From: an uncultured Bacteroidales bacterium
GTDB taxonomy: Bacteria > Bacteroidota > Bacteroidia > Bacteroidales > UBA932
Direction: 5' to 3'
NCBI GenBank assembly: GCA_900316245.1
Contig: ONCE01000005.1
Location: 26,955 to 90,954 of the forward strand
Length of the DNA: 64,000 nt
Part shown: positions 32,801-41,157 of the stretch, piece by piece
How the letters are laid out: each line of letters opens with the position of its first letter
Position numbering within the stretch: position 1 is the stretch's first letter
Translations under genes and position numbers: made by a program
Notes under the pieces: model-generated
Told to the model about the DNA's origin: nothing
The model's input: the letters and a program-made list of their open reading frames with translations, nothing else
Databases searched by the model: none

Positions 32801-35245
32801 ATGAAGAAAAAGCTTTTACTGGTGGCGTCTCTGGCATTCTGCCTGAGCGCATTGGCCCAGCCCGGCCCCGGTGGCCGCGGGCCCCGTCCCTCTTCCGACA
32901 AGGATGCTCCCAAGGAGGAGTCCAAGAAGGAAGCTCCTGTGAACCTGGATTTCAAACAGGGTCTGTTCTCCGTAGCCCAGAACGAAAAAGACTGGTACCT
33001 GGAGATTCCGGACAGCATCCTGGGCCGCCGCTTCCTGGCCATCACCCGTTACGTAAGCAACACCCCCGGTGCTTCTGAGTACGGCGGCGAGGAAGTGAAC
33101 GAGGCCATGCTCTACTGGGAGAAAGCCGTGAACGGCAATCTTCTGTTAAGGGCCGATGTCCTGAGCATCTATGCCGACAAGGACCAGGTGATTGACAAAG
33201 CCGTAAAGGTGAGTTCCGAGAATCCCATCGTGGCCTCTTTCAAGCCCGAGAAGAACAGCACCGCCGGCACCACCCGCATCAAGGCCAACAGCCTGTTCGA
33301 GGGTGACAACCAGGTGATTTCCTTCAGCAGCGCCAGCAAGCGCCAGTACAACCTGGGCGGTATCAAGGGAGATGCCAGCTTTATCCAGAGCATGCGCACC
33401 TATCCCATCAATACCGAGGTAACCGTTACCAAGACCTATAGCTACAACCAGCCCCAGGGCGGTCCCGGTGCCGGTCCGGCCCGTTCCTCCTCCCTGCCCG
33501 CCGGCCGTGAGGCCGGTGTGGTGACCGTGGTTCTGAACACCTCTATGATCCTCCTCCCGGAGACCCCTATGCAGCAGCGTTACTTTGACCCCCGCGTGGG
33601 TTACTTCGCCAACGGCTACAGCCTGTTCTCCGATGAGCAGCAGGGCGTGGAGCGCGTGCGCTTCATCACCCGCTGGCGCCTGGAAGCCCGTCCCGAGGAC
33701 GTGGAGAAGCAGAAGAGGGGAGAGCTGGTGGAGCCCGTCAAGCCCATCGTCTACTACATTGACCCCGCTACCCCCAAGCAGTGGCGTCCCTATCTGATTG
33801 CCGGTGTCAACGACTGGCAGAAGGCCTTCGAGCAGGCCGGTTGGAAGAACGCCATCCGGGCCGAAGAATGGCCGGAGAACGCCGAAGAACTGGGTATGAG
33901 CCTGGAGGACGCCCGTTTCTCCGTGATCCGTTACCTGGCTTCCCCCACCGCCAACGCTTACGGCCCCAACGTGCACGACCCTCGCAGCGGTGAAATCATC
34001 GAGAGCCACATTGGCTGGTATCACAACGTGATGACCCTGGTACACGACTGGTACCAGATCCAGGCCGGCGCCATCGATCCCCGCGCCCGCGCTTTCAAAT
34101 ATTCCGATGAACTGATGGGAGACCTCATCCGCTTTGTCTCCTCCCACGAGGTAGGCCATACCCTGGGTCTGCGCCACAACAAGGGTTCATCCAGCTTCAC
34201 TCCCGTTGAGAAACTCCGTGACAAGGCCTGGGTAGAGGAGCACGGCCACACCGTGTCCATTATGGACTACGCCCGCTTCAACTACGTAGCCCAGCCCGAG
34301 GACAACATCACCAAGGACGGTATCTATCCCCGTATCAACACCTACGACAAGTGGGCCATCGAGTACGGTTACAAGCCCACTGAGTTCAAGACTCCCAAGG
34401 AGGACCACCTCTACTGGAACAAGGTCATCATCGACCGCCTGAACGCCCAGCCCGAACTCTGGTTCGGCGGCGAAGGTTACGACCAGGATCCCCGCGCCCA
34501 GAGCGAAGACCTGGGTGACGACGCCGTGGCCGCCAGCGAGTACGGTATCAAGAACCTCCAGCGCATCGTTGGTCAGCTGCCCGAGTGGAACAAGGAAGAG
34601 GCCAATATGTACACCAACCTGGACCGTATGTTCAGCGCCCTCACTTCCCAGTACAACCGTTACGTGGGCCACGTGGCTATGTCCGTAGGCGGCCGTTTCG
34701 TGACCAACCTGAGCGTTGAGCAGGCCGGCGCCACCTATGCCCCCGTTCCCAAGGCCCAGCAGAAGCGCGCCCTGAGCTTCATCAACCAGCGCGTGTTCAC
34801 CCGTCCCTCCTGGATTGTGGAGCAGCCGTATATCTTCAACCTCACCGACAAGCCGGATTCCTATCTGTATCCGTTCATCAACAACGTGATCAGCTCCAGC
34901 TCCCTGCTGAGCCTCGAGCGTATGGACCGTATGGACCAGTTTGCCCAGGCCGATGCCGCCAACTATAGCCCGGAAGACTATCTCTCCGACCTGCACGATA
35001 TGGTGTTTACCGAACTGGAGAAGGGCGGCAAGGTAGACAGCTACCGCCGCTACCTGCAGAACCGCTTTGTGACCACCGCCCTGGAAGTGGTGAAGGGAGA
35101 CCGTTCCAAGTCTTCTCCCAGCCGCGCCCTGGTGATGGGTGAACTCCTGAACATCCAGAAGAAGGCCGCCAAGGTCAAGGGCACCGATGCCACCGCCGCC
35201 CACTGGCAGGCCATAGCCCAGCAGATCCAGAATGCATTGGACTAA
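32801..35245 (+). CDS. Exported zinc metalloprotease (DUF5117/DUF4953 family)
   Basis: An 814-residue exported protein (signal MKKKLLLVASLAFCLSALAQ, then a Pro/Gly-rich linker). The catalytic site is SHEVGHTLGLRHN, an HExxHxxGxxH metzincin-type motif with the first His at about residue 449 and the second at 453. Upstream regions match the DUF5118/DUF5117 arrangement (RFLAITRYVSNTPGASEYGG) and the C-terminal part the DUF4953 segment. The protein probably resides in the periplasm. Its substrate is unknown. It follows the DUF2723 gene by 11 bases, so the pair is likely one operon. Confidence 0.88.
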   Translation: MKKKLLLVASLAFCLSALAQPGPGGRGPRPSSDKDAPKEESKKEAPVNLDFKQGLFSVAQNEKDWYLEIPDSILGRRFLAITRYVSNTPGASEYGGEEVNEAMLYWEKAVNGNLLLRADVLSIYADKDQVIDKAVKVSSENPIVASFKPEKNSTAGTTRIKANSLFEGDNQVISFSSASKRQYNLGGIKGDASFIQSMRTYPINTEVTVTKTYSYNQPQGGPGAGPARSSSLPAGREAGVVTVVLNTSMILLPETPMQQRYFDPRVGYFANGYSLFSDEQQGVERVRFITRWRLEARPEDVEKQKRGELVEPVKPIVYYIDPATPKQWRPYLIAGVNDWQKAFEQAGWKNAIRAEEWPENAEELGMSLEDARFSVIRYLASPTANAYGPNVHDPRSGEIIESHIGWYHNVMTLVHDWYQIQAGAIDPRARAFKYSDELMGDLIRFVSSHEVGHTLGLRHNKGSSSFTPVEKLRDKAWVEEHGHTVSIMDYARFNYVAQPEDNITKDGIYPRINTYDKWAIEYGYKPTEFKTPKEDHLYWNKVIIDRLNAQPELWFGGEGYDQDPRAQSEDLGDDAVAASEYGIKNLQRIVGQLPEWNKEEANMYTNLDRMFSALTSQYNRYVGHVAMSVGGRFVTNLSVEQAGATYAPVPKAQQKRALSFINQRVFTRPSWIVEQPYIFNLTDKPDSYLYPFINNVISSSSLLSLERMDRMDQFAQADAANYSPEDYLSDLHDMVFTELEKGGKVDSYRRYLQNRFVTTALEVVKGDRSKSSPSRALVMGELLNIQKKAAKVKGTDATAAHWQAIAQQIQNALD

Positions 35246-35267
35246 TTGGAAATAACTGCTTTACGCA

Positions 35268-35299
35268 AAGAGGGGTGCACCGTGAAGTGCACCCCTCTT
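35268..35299. terminator. Strong 13 bp hairpin between convergent genes
   Basis: AAGAGGGGTGCAC (35268-35280), loop CGTGAA, GTGCACCCCTCTT (35287-35299), perfect pairing, followed by CTTATATA. It probably ends the metalloprotease transcript and may also act on the pgk transcript from the other side. Confidence 0.8.
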
Positions 35300-35306
35300 C
35301 TTATAT

Positions 35307-35336
35307 ATCGCTGGAAACCAGCGATGTGGGTTTTTT
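35307..35336 (+). terminator. Second terminator with T-tract
   Basis: ATCGCTGG (35307-35314), loop AAA, CCAGCGAT (35318-35325), then GTGGG and six T. A standard intrinsic terminator in the plus direction. Its T-tract runs into the pgk stop codon at 35335. Confidence 0.75.
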
Positions 35337-36588
35337 ACTCCTGGATGGCTGCGATGCCGGGGAGGACTTTGCCCTCGATGGCCTCGAGCATGGCGCCGCC
35401 GCCGGTGGAGACGTAGCTCACCTTGTCGGCGTAGCCCATCTGGGTCACGGCTGCTACGGAGTCACCACCGCCTACCAGGGTGTATGCACCGTTCTTGGTA
35501 GCTTCTGCCAGGTCCTCAGCAATCTGGAGGGTACCCTTGGCGAAGTTGGGCAGCTCGAACACACCCACGGGACCGTTCCAGAGGATGGTCTTGGAAGCGA
35601 GGATGATCTTCTTCCAGTTCTCCAGCGTGGCGGGAGCGGCATCCATACCCTCCCAGTCGTCTGCGATGTTGTTGGTATCGAAAATCTTGCGGGGAGTATC
35701 GTTGTCAAAAGCCTGACCGGCAACGGTCTGGATGGACAGGGATACATTCACGCCCTTCTCCTTGGCTTCCTTCAGGATCTCGAGGGCATCCGGAATGAGG
35801 TCGTCCTCGTGCAGGGACAGGCCGATCTTGCCGCCCTGGGCCTTGATGAAGGTATAACCCATACCGCCACCGATGATGAGGTTGTCCACCTTGCCCACCA
35901 GGTTCTTCAGAACGGCGAGCTTGGAACTTACCTTGGAACCGCCGATGATAGCGGTGAGGGGACGCTGGGCGTTCTTGAGCACGTTGTCGATGGCCTTGAT
36001 TTCACCTTCCATCAGGTAACCGAACATCTTGTCATTGGGGAAGTACTCGGCAATGAGGGCGGTGGAGGCGTGAGCGCGGTGAGCCGTACCGAAAGCGTCG
36101 TTGATGTAGCAGTCGGCGTAGGAGGCGAGGGTCTTCACGAATTCCTTCTGGGAAGCCTTCACAACAGCCTTGGCGGCCTTCTTCTCCTCCTCGGAGGCAT
36201 CCTCGGCCAGGCCACGGGGCTTGCCTTCTTCCTCGGCGTAGAAGCGGAGGTTCTCGAGCAGGAGCACCTCACCGGGCTTCAGGGCATCGGCCTGGGGCTT
36301 AGCCTTCTGGCAGTCCTCGGCAAACTGGACGGGAACGCCCAGGCATTCGCTTACGCGACCAACGATGTGCTTGAGGGAGAACTTGGGATCCACCTTCTTG
36401 GGGCGGCCCAGGTGGGACATGATGATGAGGGAACCACCTTCGGCCAGGACCTTCTTGAGGGTGGGCATAGCGCGGACGATGCGGGTGTCGTCAGTGATTT
36501 CGAAGTTCTCGTTGAGCGGAACGTTGAAGTCTACGCGAACGATGGCCTTCTTGCCTTTGAAATCGTACTTGTCAATAAACTGTTGCAT
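35335..36588 (-). CDS. pgk: Phosphoglycerate kinase
   Basis: A 417-residue glycolytic kinase that makes ATP from 1,3-bisphosphoglycerate. Conserved parts: [13 protein letters not shown] near the N-terminus, [11 protein letters not shown], the hinge and nucleotide-binding region [19 protein letters not shown], and the C-terminal [14 protein letters not shown] followed by [13 protein letters not shown]. The start at 36588 ([13 protein letters not shown]) is preferred over a longer frame that would cover the promoter. The gene is monocistronic, transcribed from a promoter interleaved with that of the divergent methyltransferase. Confidence 0.98.
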   Translation of the reverse strand: MQQFIDKYDFKGKKAIVRVDFNVPLNENFEITDDTRIVRAMPTLKKVLAEGGSLIIMSHLGRPKKVDPKFSLKHIVGRVSECLGVPVQFAEDCQKAKPQADALKPGEVLLLENLRFYAEEEGKPRGLAEDASEEEKKAAKAVVKASQKEFVKTLASYADCYINDAFGTAHRAHASTALIAEYFPNDKMFGYLMEGEIKAIDNVLKNAQRPLTAIIGGSKVSSKLAVLKNLVGKVDNLIIGGGMGYTFIKAQGGKIGLSLHEDDLIPDALEILKEAKEKGVNVSLSIQTVAGQAFDNDTPRKIFDTNNIADDWEGMDAAPATLENWKKIILASKTILWNGPVGVFELPNFAKGTLQIAEDLAEATKNGAYTLVGGGDSVAAVTQMGYADKVSYVSTGGGAMLEAIEGKVLPGIAAIQE

Positions 36589-36605
36589 AGATATAATGAT
36601 TGTAA

Positions 36606-36638
36606 TTTGTTTCCAGTCTGCAAATTTAGCTATCTTTG
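36606..36638 (+). promoter_or_regulatory. Promoter (TTTG-N21-TATCTTTG) for the methyltransferase gene
   Basis: TTTG at 36606-36609 and the -7 box TATCTTTG at 36631-36638 with 21 bases between, 18 bases before the ATG. Confidence 0.65.
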
Positions 36639-36652
36639 CAGAAAATATCAAA
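36621..36652 (-). promoter_or_regulatory. Promoter (TTTG-N20-TAAATTTG) for pgk
   Basis: On the minus strand TTTG (36649-36652) and the -7 box TAAATTTG (36621-36628) are 20 bases apart. The two divergent promoters interlock over 18 bases, so binding should be mutually exclusive. Confidence 0.65.
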
Positions 36653-36656
36653 CGAT

Positions 36657-37604
36657 ATGCCCATCGAATTCCCTGCCGCTTATTGGAAAGACTATGAACT
36701 CCTGGACTCCGGTAACGGAGAGAAACTGGAGCGCTTTGGCAAGTACGTGCTGCGCCGTCCGGAGCCCAAGGCTCTGTGGACGCCCTCTATGCCGGAGGCC
36801 GATTGGAAGCGCCTTCTGCACGTTACCTTCCAGCCCGGAGCCGGATTTGGCAAGGCCGGAAAGGAGGACAGCGGCACCTGGAACAAGGCCAAAAAGATGG
36901 AGGACCAGTGGAGCATCGTTTACAACGGCGCCCCCGATGAGGAAACCCACGCCGCCAGCGACCTCCACCTGAACCTGCGCCTGGGCCTCACCAGCTTCAA
37001 GCACGTGGGCGTGTTCCCGGAGCAGGCCCCCAACTGGGAATTCATATATAAAGAAACGGGCCGATTGAGCCGCATCCACAAGGCCAACGGACTGCCGGCA
37101 CCCAAGGTGCTCAACCTGTTTGCCTATACGGGCGCAGCCTCCCTGGCCGCCAAGTGCGCCGGGGCCGATGTCACCCACTTGGACTCTGTCCGTCAGGTAG
37201 TTACCTGGGCCCGCGAGAATATGGAGCGCAGCGGCCTGGACGGCGTCCGCTGGGTGGTGGAAGACGCCCTCAAATTCGCCAAGCGCGAAGCCAAGCGCGG
37301 CAATAAATACGACGGCATCATCCTGGACCCTCCGGCCTATGGCCACGGCCCGGACGGAGAAAAGTGGAAGCTGGACGAGCTCCTCTTCGGCCTGCTTCAG
37401 AATGTAGCGGCCATCCTTTCCGAAAGAGATGCCTTTATGGTGCTCAACCTCTACTCCAACGGCTACAGCGCCGCTCTGGGTGAAACCGTGGTCAGAGAGG
37501 CCTTCAAGGGCCAATTCAAGGAAATGAGCTCCGGAGAACTGGCCTTCAACGATTCCTTCGGCAAGGTGCTGCCGCTCAGCATTTACGTAAGACTGAAACG
37601 ATAA
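36657..37604 (+). CDS. Class I SAM-dependent methyltransferase (RlmI/RlmK-like)
   Basis: A 315-residue cytosolic methyltransferase. AdoMet-binding segments are [20 protein letters not shown] and [20 protein letters not shown]; the catalytic-type DPPAYGHG loop ([13 protein letters not shown]) corresponds to the (N/D)PPY/F motif of nucleic-acid base methylases. It resembles the catalytic half of 23S rRNA m5C methyltransferases such as RlmI but lacks a PUA domain, so the exact RNA target is uncertain. The start at 36657 follows a good promoter. Confidence 0.82.
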   Translation: MPIEFPAAYWKDYELLDSGNGEKLERFGKYVLRRPEPKALWTPSMPEADWKRLLHVTFQPGAGFGKAGKEDSGTWNKAKKMEDQWSIVYNGAPDEETHAASDLHLNLRLGLTSFKHVGVFPEQAPNWEFIYKETGRLSRIHKANGLPAPKVLNLFAYTGAASLAAKCAGADVTHLDSVRQVVTWARENMERSGLDGVRWVVEDALKFAKREAKRGNKYDGIILDPPAYGHGPDGEKWKLDELLFGLLQNVAAILSERDAFMVLNLYSNGYSAALGETVVREAFKGQFKEMSSGELAFNDSFGKVLPLSIYVRLKR

Positions 37605-37613
37605 CGATGAAAA

Positions 37614-37630
37614 AAAGGTAATTATCCTTT
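37614..37630. terminator. Short hairpin between convergent genes
   Basis: AAAGG (37614-37618) and CCTTT (37626-37630) around TAATTAT, with flanking A and T runs suited to either direction. The stem is only 5-6 bp, so support is weak. Confidence 0.4.
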
Positions 37631-37634
37631 AAGT

Positions 37635-38516
37635 TTATTTCAGCGGTCTGGCGTAGTGGGTCTCGGGCTTGGCCTTGGGACCTTCTTCCTTATGAACGGC
37701 GCGGGCCGGGAGTTTCTTGGTGTAGGCGTATACCAGGAAGCCGATGCCCAGCAGGACAAAGGGGATGCTCAGGATCTGGCCCATGTTCAGGAGCATATCG
37801 GCCTCAAAGTCCACCTGGTCGTTCTTGATGAATTCAATGAGGAAGCGGGAGCCGAAGCATACGATGAGGAAGATGCCCACGAAGGTGCCGCGGTACACTT
37901 TGTCCAGTTTTTTCCAGTAGAGCCACATCAGGAAGCAGCCCAGCAGGAGGTAGGTTCCGGCTTCGTAGAGCTGGGTGGGATGGCAGGGCTCCGTTTCTCC
38001 GTTGCGCTCGAAGATGAAACCCCAGGGCAGGGAGGTGGGAGCTCCGTAAATCTCAGAATTGAACAGGTTGCCCAGACGGATGAAGCACGCGGCAAAGGAC
38101 ACCGGAATCACCAGGTGGTCCAGAACCCACGTAAAGTCAAAATCGTTCTTGGGGCCGTACTTTTTGGCGTACCACCAGATACCCAGCAGCAGGGCGATGG
38201 TGCCGCCGTGGCTGGCCAGTCCTCCTTTCCAGGGCATGAAGATTTCCCAGAAACCGGCCCAACTGCCAAAGTAATAGTCCGGCTGGTAGAAGATGCAGTG
38301 ACCCAGGCGGGCGCCCACGATGGTGCACAGCAGAAGCATATACAGCATAGGGTCCAGGAGGTCCGTGGAGATCTTTTCCCGGACGAAGAAACTCTTCATG
38401 ATATACCAGCCCAGGATGAAGCCGCCCACAAAAAGCAGCGAGTACCATCTGAGCTCGAAGGACCCCAGGTGCAGGATTACGGGGTCTATATTCCAGTGTA
38501 CAGCCAATAAATCCAT
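37635..38516 (-). CDS. lgt: Prolipoprotein diacylglyceryl transferase
   Basis: A 293-residue inner-membrane enzyme that attaches diacylglycerol to the lipobox cysteine of prolipoproteins, needed for every lipoprotein in this window. About seven helices. The Lgt signature is around VIPVSFAACFIRLGNLFNSE (Arg and Asn of the GRxGNxxN-type site), preceded by MPWKGGLASHGGTIALLLG. Residues LRWYSLLFVGGFILGWY form the first helix. The C-terminus has a short basic tail. The gene is monocistronic. Confidence 0.96.
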   Translation of the reverse strand: MDLLAVHWNIDPVILHLGSFELRWYSLLFVGGFILGWYIMKSFFVREKISTDLLDPMLYMLLLCTIVGARLGHCIFYQPDYYFGSWAGFWEIFMPWKGGLASHGGTIALLLGIWWYAKKYGPKNDFDFTWVLDHLVIPVSFAACFIRLGNLFNSEIYGAPTSLPWGFIFERNGETEPCHPTQLYEAGTYLLLGCFLMWLYWKKLDKVYRGTFVGIFLIVCFGSRFLIEFIKNDQVDFEADMLLNMGQILSIPFVLLGIGFLVYAYTKKLPARAVHKEEGPKAKPETHYARPLK

Positions 38517-38524
38517 AATGAGTA

Positions 38525-38556
38525 CAAAGATAAAAAGATATTAAAAATCTGACAAA
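38525..38556 (-). promoter_or_regulatory. Promoter (TTTG-N20-TATCTTTG) for lgt
   Basis: On the minus strand TTTG (38553-38556) and TATCTTTG (38525-38532) are spaced by 20 bases; the -7 box ends 8 bases before the ATG. Confidence 0.65.
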
Positions 38557-38619
38557 TTAAAAAAATTTAAAATTTGGCGCGATTTTTGTAGCAAAAGAAC
38601 TCCTTATTTTGTTAGTTTT

Positions 38620-40134
38620 ATGTGTGTTAGAAAATTCGTAGTCTTGCTCGCGCTGCTTCTACCCAGTGTGGCGTGGGCACAGTTTCAGGGGGACGAGCGT
38701 CCCCAGGGAGACACCACCCTGGTTCTTTCCCTGGACGACGCTATCAAGATCGCCCTTTCCGAAAATGCATCTGTCAAAGTGGCGGATATGGAGGTTCAGC
38801 GCGTAAAGTACGCGCAGAAAGGCTCTTACGGCGCCCTTTTCCCCCAGATAAGCGCCTCCGGTATGTACAGTTATGCCATCAAGAAGCAGAAGGTATACTT
38901 CGGCTCGGACGATGATTCCGGCAGCGGCTCCGGCAGCGGTGGCGGTATGGCCGGAATGATAACCGGTCTTCTGGAGCCCATTATGTATTATATCGAACAG
39001 CTGTACCGGGCAACCGGCACTCCCTTCGTCCCGTACGTTCCGCCCACACCGGATCCCCAGGATGACGACAAGGGAGACGACGCCATTGAAATGGGCCGTC
39101 GCAACCAGGTCACGTTTGGCCTGAGCGCCAGCATGCCGGTGGTGAACCTCCAGCTCTGGGAAAGCCTCAAGCTCACCGGAGACCAGGTGGAGAATGCCGT
39201 GGAGAAAGCCCGCGAGAGCCGGCTGGGAACCGTCTCTTCCGTCAAGCAGGCGTACTTTGCCGTTCTGCTGGCCAAGGCTTCTTACGACGTGTACAACGCC
39301 GTTTACGAGAACGCTGTCCATAACTACAAGTTCACGGAGAGCCGCTACAACGTGCAGAAAGCCTCCGAGATGGATATGGCCCGTGCCAAGAGCACCCTGG
39401 CCGCGGCCATCCCCAACCTTTTCAATTCCGAGAACGCCATCTTCCTGGCTCTGTGGCAGCTCAAGGCCGTGATGGGTATAGACCTGGACCGCGCCGTGGA
39501 TGTATCCGGCAAGCTGGAAGATTACGCAGAACATATGTTCTACGATTTCAACGAAGGAGCCGACGCCTCCCTGGACCGCAACTCCCAGATGCGCCAGCTG
39601 GCCCAGCAGGCCGAAATGCTGGCCAAGCAGATCCGGATGCAGCAGTACGCCTACATCCCCACCCTGTCCATGCAGCTGAGCTACAACTACTACACCCAGA
39701 GTGACAAGTTCAACCTGAGCCAGTGGAAGTGGCTGCCCTCCAGCACCCTGGTGTTCAACCTGAGCATCCCCATCTTCTCCGGCGGCCAGCGCTACCACGC
39801 CATCAAGCAGACGCGCGTGCAGGCCAGCGAACTGGAGGTCCAGCGCCAGAATGCAGAGCGCCAGCTGCGCATTGGCATCCGCCAGAACCTCTCCACCATG
39901 GAGACCTCTATGAAGACATACGATGCCGCCCGCAGCGCCCTGGAATCGGCCGAAAAGGCTTACGACATCGCTTCCAAGAGCTATCAGCTGGGCAAGAGCA
40001 CCTTCACGGACCTGAACAACACCGAGCTCACGCTCACCCAGACCCGTATGCAGGCAGCCCAGGCCGTATATAACTTTGTAGTGGCCAAGGCCGGTCTGGA
40101 GCAGACCCTGGGCTACGATTTCACCCAAGAATAA
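38620..40134 (+). CDS. TolC family outer membrane efflux protein
   Basis: A 504-residue exported protein (signal up to about residue 20, AWAQFQG). The TolC pattern of two repeats of long amphipathic helices is visible: LDDAIKIALSENASVKVADM in repeat 1, YNVQKASEMDMARAKSTLAA and YQLGKSTFTDLNNTELTLTQ in the helical barrel, and AKAGLEQTLGYDF at the end. A Gly/Ser-rich loop (SGSGSGGGMAG, residues about 105-120) and a Pro-rich stretch are inserted near the first beta/helix turn and are not typical. First gene of a three-gene RND pump operon. Confidence 0.9.
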   Translation: MCVRKFVVLLALLLPSVAWAQFQGDERPQGDTTLVLSLDDAIKIALSENASVKVADMEVQRVKYAQKGSYGALFPQISASGMYSYAIKKQKVYFGSDDDSGSGSGSGGGMAGMITGLLEPIMYYIEQLYRATGTPFVPYVPPTPDPQDDDKGDDAIEMGRRNQVTFGLSASMPVVNLQLWESLKLTGDQVENAVEKARESRLGTVSSVKQAYFAVLLAKASYDVYNAVYENAVHNYKFTESRYNVQKASEMDMARAKSTLAAAIPNLFNSENAIFLALWQLKAVMGIDLDRAVDVSGKLEDYAEHMFYDFNEGADASLDRNSQMRQLAQQAEMLAKQIRMQQYAYIPTLSMQLSYNYYTQSDKFNLSQWKWLPSSTLVFNLSIPIFSGGQRYHAIKQTRVQASELEVQRQNAERQLRIGIRQNLSTMETSMKTYDAARSALESAEKAYDIASKSYQLGKSTFTDLNNTELTLTQTRMQAAQAVYNFVVAKAGLEQTLGYDFTQE

Positions 40135-40149
40135 AATAGAGAAACAGAT

Positions 40150-41157
40150 ATGAAAAAGAGTATCCTTTTCCTGGCCGCCCTTGCCGCAGCAGCTTGCGCC
40201 AATCAGGGGGCCAACCAAACCGCCGCACCGGAAGAAACCGTGCCCAATGTAGAGGTGGCTCAGGCCGTAAGCCGTGACGTGGCACAGGACAACACCTATG
40301 CCTCCACCATCCAGGCCTATGCCGTGAACAACATTGCCCCCCAGACGGCCGGCCGCATCCGCAAGATCAACGTGGAAGTGGGCGATTTTGTGACCAAGGG
40401 CCAGATCCTGGCCGAGATGGACCGCCTCCAGCTGGATCAGACGGAACTGCAGGTCCAGAACGACGACATCGAGTACGAGCGCCTCAAGGGCCTCTACAAG
40501 GAAGGCGGCGTGTCCCAGAGTGATTTCGAGACGGCCGAACTGGGTTACAAGCTCCGCAAGGCCAACCTGGCCAACCTTCGCGAGAACACCATCCTCCGCA
40601 GCCCCATCAACGGCTTTGTTTCGGCCCGTAATTTTGATACCGGAGACCTCTTCTCCATGAGCGCCCCCCTCTTTACCGTTCAGCAGGTTACCCCTGTGAA
40701 ACTCCTGGTGGGCATTTCCGAGAGCGAGTACACCAAGGTCAAGAAAGGCCAGGCCGTGACCCTGACCGTGGACGCCATCCCCGGCCAGACCTTCAACGGA
40801 AAGATCGAGCGCATCTATCCTACCATCGATCCCGCCACCCACACTTTCAAAGTGGAAGTGAACGTGCCCAATACGGACCGGGTGCTCCGCCCCGGCATGT
40901 ACGCCCGTGTCACCGTGAACTTTGGCGTCCGCCACAGCGTGATTGTTCCGGACCAGGCCCTGGTCAAGCAGGAAGGCACGGGAACCCGCTTCATCTTTGT
41001 CCTGAAAGACGATAATACCGTAAGCTACCTGCCCGTGACCATCGGTCGCCATATGGGCCAGGAATATGAAATTCTCTCCGGCCTGGAAGAGGGAGCCCGT
41101 GTAGTTGTGAAAGGCCAGGCCCTGCTCAGGGAAGGTGTTAAGGTGAATGTACTATGA
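40150..41157 (+). CDS. RND efflux periplasmic adaptor (membrane fusion protein)
   Basis: A 335-residue lipoprotein-like adaptor (MKKSILFLAALAAAACANQG, Cys17) linking the inner-membrane pump to the TolC-type channel. The lipoyl half-motifs APQTAGRIRKINVEVGDFV and TILRSPINGFVSARNFDTGD flank a short hairpin; the beta-barrel and membrane-proximal domains follow (RPGMYARVTVNFGVRHS). Length and order are typical of AcrA/MexA relatives with a short helical hairpin. The stop overlaps the pump gene start by four bases (ATGA). Confidence 0.92.
   Translation: MKKSILFLAALAAAACANQGANQTAAPEETVPNVEVAQAVSRDVAQDNTYASTIQAYAVNNIAPQTAGRIRKINVEVGDFVTKGQILAEMDRLQLDQTELQVQNDDIEYERLKGLYKEGGVSQSDFETAELGYKLRKANLANLRENTILRSPINGFVSARNFDTGDLFSMSAPLFTVQQVTPVKLLVGISESEYTKVKKGQAVTLTVDAIPGQTFNGKIERIYPTIDPATHTFKVEVNVPNTDRVLRPGMYARVTVNFGVRHSVIVPDQALVKQEGTGTRFIFVLKDDNTVSYLPVTIGRHMGQEYEILSGLEEGARVVVKGQALLREGVKVNVL

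Noticed and set aside
29823-32852. 1009-codon open frame on the minus strand
   Set aside because: It lies antisense to the DUF2723 gene, whose product is a recognised family. The antisense product has the His/Val/Gly-rich composition expected from GC-rich third positions, and no domain.
38659-41052. 797-codon open frame on the minus strand
   Set aside because: Antisense to the TolC-type and adaptor genes, both clear families; composition artefact of high GC.
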